Shown: positions 24,112 to 27,227 of the stretch, piece by piece
How the letters are laid out: each line of letters begins with the position of its first letter
How positions within the stretch are numbered: position 1 is the first letter of the stretch
NCBI GenBank assembly: GCA_045580025.1
Contig: JAZNNB010000058.1
Coordinates: 1 to 27,227 of the forward strand
Length of the DNA: 27,227 bases
Direction: 5' to 3'
Source: SIG440 sp045580025
Lineage (GTDB): Bacteria; Bacillota; Clostridia; Monoglobales; Monoglobaceae
The notes under the pieces: model-generated
What the model was told of the DNA's origin: nothing
The model's database searches: none
Seen by the model: only the letters and a program-made list of their open reading frames with translations
Translations under genes and position numbers: made by a program

Positions 24112-25470
24112 TCACATAGGTAAAAAGCTCATTGCAATTTCAAAATAGATGAGGAGAGAAATCGCATCGACGATTGTGGTAACAAAGGGGCTTGCTGTCA
24201 CTGCGGGGTCAAAGCCTAAACGTTTAACGAGAATTGGAAGACCGCCACCTACAAGCTTTGCACAGACTACAGTGACCAGAAGTGTCAGGGAAACAATGGT
24301 TGAAATAACAACAGGATCTTGCCCGGATGAGAGGATTGTGCCATGGTCAATGAGCATCATCTTCCCAAAGTTCACAACTGCCAGAGCCGTTCCGCAGAGA
24401 AGTGCGGTGAAGAACTCCTTGCGCAGAATTTTGAAAATGTCTTTCATAGAAATATCGTTAAGTGAAAGGCTGCGAATAATGGTAACAGATGCCTGACCGC
24501 CGGAATTTCCGCCGGTACCCATGAGCATTGGAATGAATGCAGTGAGCACGACGCATACTGAAAGCATACTTTCAAAGGAACTTATTATTTTTCCTGTAAA
24601 AGTGGAGGAAATCATAAGGAGCAAGAGCCAAGGGATTCTGTTTTTAAAGGTGTCCCATACAGATGTTTTCAGGTACGGCTTTTCTGATGGCAAGATTGCC
24701 GCCATCTTTTCAATATCCTCGGTATGTTCTTCCTGAATGACGTCAATTACATCGTCAAAAGTGATGATTCCAACAAGGCGGGTTTCCTTGTCAACCACTG
24801 GCATAGCCAGAAGGTCATATTTGCGGAAAAGGTTTGCAACGGTTTCCTTATCCTCAAAGGTATCAACGAAAATGACGTTTGTTTCCATCATTTCGCCGAT
24901 TTCTTTGCAGTTGTTACAGAGCAGCAAGTCTTTGACAGTGGTATATCCAAGAAGATGACGGTTTTTGTCTGTGACATAGCAGGTGTAAATTGTTTCTTTG
25001 TCAACACCTGTTGCACGGATACGTTCGAATGCCTCGGTCACGGTCATATCAGCCTTGAGGTTTACATATTCAATGGTCATAATACTTCCGGCACTGTCTT
25101 TTGGATAGTTGAGTATTTTGTTTATCTCAGACCTTGTTTGTGGGTCTGACTGCCTTAAGATTCGCTTAACCACGTTTGCAGGCATTTCTTCAATGATATC
25201 AACGGTATCATCCACATACATTTCGTCAAGGACATCACGAAGCTCTTTGTCACTGAAACATTTCAAGAGATGTTCCTGAGTATCGGCATCCATCTCTACA
25301 AAGGTGTCAGCTGCAAGTTCCTTGGGAAGAAGACGGAAAAGCCTGAGCACGTGTTCTTCGGGAAGCTCGTCATACATAAGCGCAATATCAGGAGCGTTCA
25401 TTTCAGAGAGGGTATTTCGCAGTTTAACAAATTCCTTATTTTCAATCAGTGTCAAAATTTCTTCAAACAT
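24112..25470 (-). CDS. mgtE: Magnesium transporter MgtE
   Basis: MgtE is a homodimeric Mg2+ channel with cytoplasmic Mg2+-sensing domains. The 452-residue protein has the N-terminal MgtE_N superhelical domain (about 1-120), a CBS pair (about 130-250), a connecting helix, and a five-helix membrane domain (about 275-450). MLMGTGGNSGGQAS and the later TTIVDAISLL carry conserved pore residues, including the aspartate of the last helices. ATG at 25470 is chosen because GGGAGG lies just upstream; a TTG at 25491 would put the ribosome site inside the gene. It is controlled by the promoter, M-box and terminator upstream. Confidence 0.96.
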   Translation of the reverse strand: MFEEILTLIENKEFVKLRNTLSEMNAPDIALMYDELPEEHVLRLFRLLPKELAADTFVEMDADTQEHLLKCFSDKELRDVLDEMYVDDTVDIIEEMPANVVKRILRQSDPQTRSEINKILNYPKDSAGSIMTIEYVNLKADMTVTEAFERIRATGVDKETIYTCYVTDKNRHLLGYTTVKDLLLCNNCKEIGEMMETNVIFVDTFEDKETVANLFRKYDLLAMPVVDKETRLVGIITFDDVIDVIQEEHTEDIEKMAAILPSEKPYLKTSVWDTFKNRIPWLLLLMISSTFTGKIISSFESMLSVCVVLTAFIPMLMGTGGNSGGQASVTIIRSLSLNDISMKDIFKILRKEFFTALLCGTALAVVNFGKMMLIDHGTILSSGQDPVVISTIVSLTLLVTVVCAKLVGGGLPILVKRLGFDPAVTASPFVTTIVDAISLLIYFEIAMSFLPM

Positions 25471-25499
25471 ACAAAAAACCTCCCATTTCAAAATATTTT

Positions 25500-25544
25500 C
25501 AAAAATAAAATCCCTGTGTCAAAGCAAAGAACAATGACACAGGG
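25500..25544 (-). terminator. Regulatory terminator of the mgtE M-box leader
   Basis: On the minus strand CCCTGTGTCA and TGACACAGGG (+ positions 25535-25544 and 25512-25521) form a perfect 10-bp stem with a 13-nt loop, followed by ATTTTATTTTT. It lies between the aptamer and the mgtE ribosome site, the normal place for the expression platform of an M-box: high Mg2+ should favour termination. Confidence 0.88.
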
Positions 25545-25566
25545 GAAAATATACCTAAAGAAAACG

Positions 25567-25716
25567 ATGTCACCGTTCAAGCTTTAGCTTCGCAGGGCGA
25601 TGAAATTGCATTAGACGATACCTTGTTTTCGATATTGCCTGTTCAACCATCTTGTGGTGTCTCCACCATGTCGCGGCAGCAATCCGTATCCCTGTGGTAG
25701 CCTTACCTACCGGAAT
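25567..25716 (-). ncRNA. M-box (ykoK leader) magnesium riboswitch
   Basis: Read on the minus strand, this segment carries the conserved M-box landmarks in order: GGTAGGTAAGGCTACC near the 5' end, GGGATACG, TTGCTGCCGC, GAGACACCA, AACAGG, AAGGTATCG and finally GCTAAAGCTTGAACGG. This RNA family senses Mg2+ and controls mgtE and other Mg2+ transporter genes in Firmicutes; here it lies directly upstream of mgtE with a promoter before and a terminator after it. Boundaries are approximate. Confidence 0.92.
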
Positions 25717-25728
25717 TATCTTTCGTAT

Positions 25729-25757
25729 ATTATAACTCAAAAAGCATGGTTTGTCAA
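25729..25757 (-). promoter_or_regulatory. Consensus sigma-A promoter of mgtE
   Basis: On the minus strand TTGACA (+ 25752-25757), a 17-bp spacer and TATAAT (+ 25729-25734) match the sigma-A consensus at all twelve positions. The -35 begins four bases past the stop codon of the SLH gene. With a promoter this strong, the riboswitch is likely the main control point. Confidence 0.92.
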
Positions 25758-25760
25758 CAC

Positions 25761-27227
25761 CTACATTGCTGAGTACAAAATCTTGGCAGCCTCTGCCTTT
25801 GTAAGGGGGTTAAGAGGTTTAAAGCTTTGATCTTCATATCCCTTCATCGCGCCAATATTTGTGAGAGTAAGAATTCCATCCATTGCCCATGCAGGAATGT
25901 CCTCTTTGTCTGTGGCTGTGATTTCGCCCTTGAAGAAACCAGAGGGCAAAGTTCTTGCAACTATTGTTGCAGCTTCAGCACGGCTGATTGAGGAAAGCGG
26001 GTTGGCACAGCTTTCGGTGTCGCTTACATATCTGCCTTTCAAAATGCCCAGCTTATAGAGGACTTTGAAGCTATCCAGTGCCCAGAATGGAATGGTGTCA
26101 AGGTCTGAATATGGAAGAACTACATCTTGATATTTGGTCTTGTCAACCCTTAGATAGTTTGTTACCATAACGGCGAATTCAGAGCGTGTCATAGCTTTTT
26201 GGGGATTGAAACGAAGCTCATCACCCACCATTTCACCATTTATAATCTTTTGAGATTTCATATACCTCAAAATGGAGTCTGCCCAATGGCCCGAGGTGTC
26301 AGAAAATGTGCCGGAAGGGTAGGATGCTTTAAACATATCAAAGCTTTTGAAGGTGGTATAACCAAAGATGTTTGATGCAATAACGGTAACTTTTTCAACG
26401 TCAAAGGATATTTCAGCTGTAAATTCCCCTGTTTCAGCGTTGTAGGAAAAGCCTATTTCCTTGCCGTCGGCACGGATTGAAATTCCGTCGGCATTGGTGG
26501 GAATATTATATTCGCAAGTGATTTTTCCAATCAATGTATTTCCTGACTTTTCTATAATGTCAATAATAGGATATGATTTTGGGTCATCTTTATCCGCGGG
26601 GGCAAGGGTAACCGGAATAGAAACTGTTTTGTCTCCCGCTGAAATGTTTATATTTCCGCTTTCGCCATAGCTGCTCGATGCAGTGAACACAAAGTCTTCA
26701 CTTATGCTGCCGATGTTCTCGTCGGCTTCCCAGGTGAAGTTTTCGTCTGTTGCAATGAGACGGTTATATCCGCCATAAGCCTCTGCGGTCAGCGAAATGG
26801 TATCACCGGGGTCAAAATTTAGTGAGGTTATATACTTTCCGCTGTTTTTGTCCTTGATTTTTATATCAGTAGGGGTAGCAAGACACACTATAGATGTGGA
26901 TGACGTCACATCGCCGCTTTCTGCATAGACGGTGACTGTGCCGCTATCTTTTGCGCTGAACACCCCATCTTTTGTGGTGGTACTGTTTTTTCCGTCCTGA
27001 ACGCTGAAAGTTATATTTTTTGGCACGTCAACGGGATAGAAACCGGAGTCCGTAGCTTTCAAGGTCAGCTTTGTGCTTGCCCCCGTTAAAACATAATTTG
27101 TCAGGGGATAAATATGAAGATTTTCAAATTTACCCGTTTTTTCCGCTGTGTTGGTAAAAACAATGTGAGTAGAAAGCTTGCGTTCCTTTCCGTCAGAGGG
27201 CTTGTTCATAAGACTTGCGGTTTCGTT
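25761..27227 (-). CDS. SLH-anchored surface protein, probable phosphodiester glycosidase C-terminal part (5' truncated)
   Basis: The frame stays open to the window edge, so the N-terminus is missing; 488 residues are visible. Three SLH repeats end the protein (about residues 310-360, 370-426 and 436-488; FSDTSGHWAD with MTRSEFAVMV, YSDL with SRAEAATIVA, IPAWAMDG with TKAEAAKILY), which should anchor it to secondary cell-wall polymer. The middle is a series of beta-rich Ig/BIG-like segments (about 35-305). The first residues, NKPSDGKERKLSTHIVF, resemble the closing strand of NAGPA/DUF2233 phosphodiester glycosidase domains, which in SLH proteins of Firmicutes often precede such segments; that enzymatic domain would lie outside the window. 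Codon use is like its neighbours. No terminator separates it from the mgtE promoter. Confidence 0.85.
   Translation of the reverse strand, partial: NETASLMNKPSDGKERKLSTHIVFTNTAEKTGKFENLHIYPLTNYVLTGASTKLTLKATDSGFYPVDVPKNITFSVQDGKNSTTTKDGVFSAKDSGTVTVYAESGDVTSSTSIVCLATPTDIKIKDKNSGKYITSLNFDPGDTISLTAEAYGGYNRLIATDENFTWEADENIGSISEDFVFTASSSYGESGNINISAGDKTVSIPVTLAPADKDDPKSYPIIDIIEKSGNTLIGKITCEYNIPTNADGISIRADGKEIGFSYNAETGEFTAEISFDVEKVTVIASNIFGYTTFKSFDMFKASYPSGTFSDTSGHWADSILRYMKSQKIINGEMVGDELRFNPQKAMTRSEFAVMVTNYLRVDKTKYQDVVLPYSDLDTIPFWALDSFKVLYKLGILKGRYVSDTESCANPLSSISRAEAATIVARTLPSGFFKGEITATDKEDIPAWAMDGILTLTNIGAMKGYEDQSFKPLNPLTKAEAAKILYSAM

Noticed and set aside
24724..25149. Plus-strand open frame of 141 codons inside mgtE
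   Set aside because: It is antisense to mgtE, which has clear domains and upstream control; no independent evidence of expression.

Overview
The window looks like a chromosomal piece of an anaerobic, low-GC Gram-positive bacterium of the class Clostridia. The evidence is the division/cell-wall gene order with a PASTA-domain penicillin-binding protein and the ylxW/sbp genes, strong Shine-Dalgarno sites, consensus sigma-A promoters, TTG and GTG starts, an M-box riboswitch ahead of mgtE, and a surface protein with SLH repeats. MurE carries the DNPR motif that goes with meso-diaminopimelate peptidoglycan. No rRNA, tRNA, insertion sequence, phage gene or CRISPR array was seen.

Region 1 (1-4963, + strand) is the 3' end of a bacterial microcompartment (BMC) operon: a truncated PduS-like Fe-S/flavin electron-transfer protein, a PduT-like tandem-BMC shell protein that keeps the Fe-S cysteine, a CoA-acylating aldehyde dehydrogenase (PduP/EutE type), a second tandem-BMC shell protein, a PduL phosphotransacylase and a DeoR-family regulator, closed by a strong intrinsic terminator. 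This is the generic aldehyde-processing core: aldehyde to acyl-CoA to acyl-phosphate inside a shell, with electrons probably leaving through the PduT/PduS pair. The signature enzyme that makes the aldehyde lies upstream of the window, so the substrate cannot be named.

Region 2 (4964-21216, + strand) is a long dcw cluster: mraZ, rsmH, ftsL, a SpoVD/PBP2B-type transpeptidase, murE, murF, mraY, ftsW, murG, murA, ftsQ/divIB, a DUF881 gene, sbp, ftsZ, secG, terminator. It starts from a good sigma-A promoter followed by 10-bp-phased AAAGTGG boxes that look like MraZ autoregulatory sites. ftsZ has its own near-consensus promoter and a structured leader. murD, murB, murC and ftsA are absent from the cluster. 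Several gaps hold hairpins without a U-tract, and one could cover the murA ribosome binding site.

Region 3 (21217-24098, + strand) holds an RNase II/R-family exoribonuclease that lacks the family's N-terminal RNA-binding domains and carries an unrecognised C-terminal extension. It overlaps a short-chain dehydrogenase/reductase resembling YmfI/FabG. A bidirectional terminator separates these from the convergent genes.

Region 4 (24099-27227, - strand) holds mgtE behind a textbook control unit (TTGACA-N17-TATAAT promoter, M-box Mg2+ riboswitch, intrinsic terminator), then an SLH-anchored surface protein cut by the window edge. Its first visible residues look like the last strand of a phosphodiester glycosidase (NAGPA/DUF2233-type) domain.

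Most of the window is recognisable housekeeping DNA. The parts most worth a second look are the incomplete BMC operon, the rearranged exoribonuclease, the reduced dcw cluster and the leader/operator structures.
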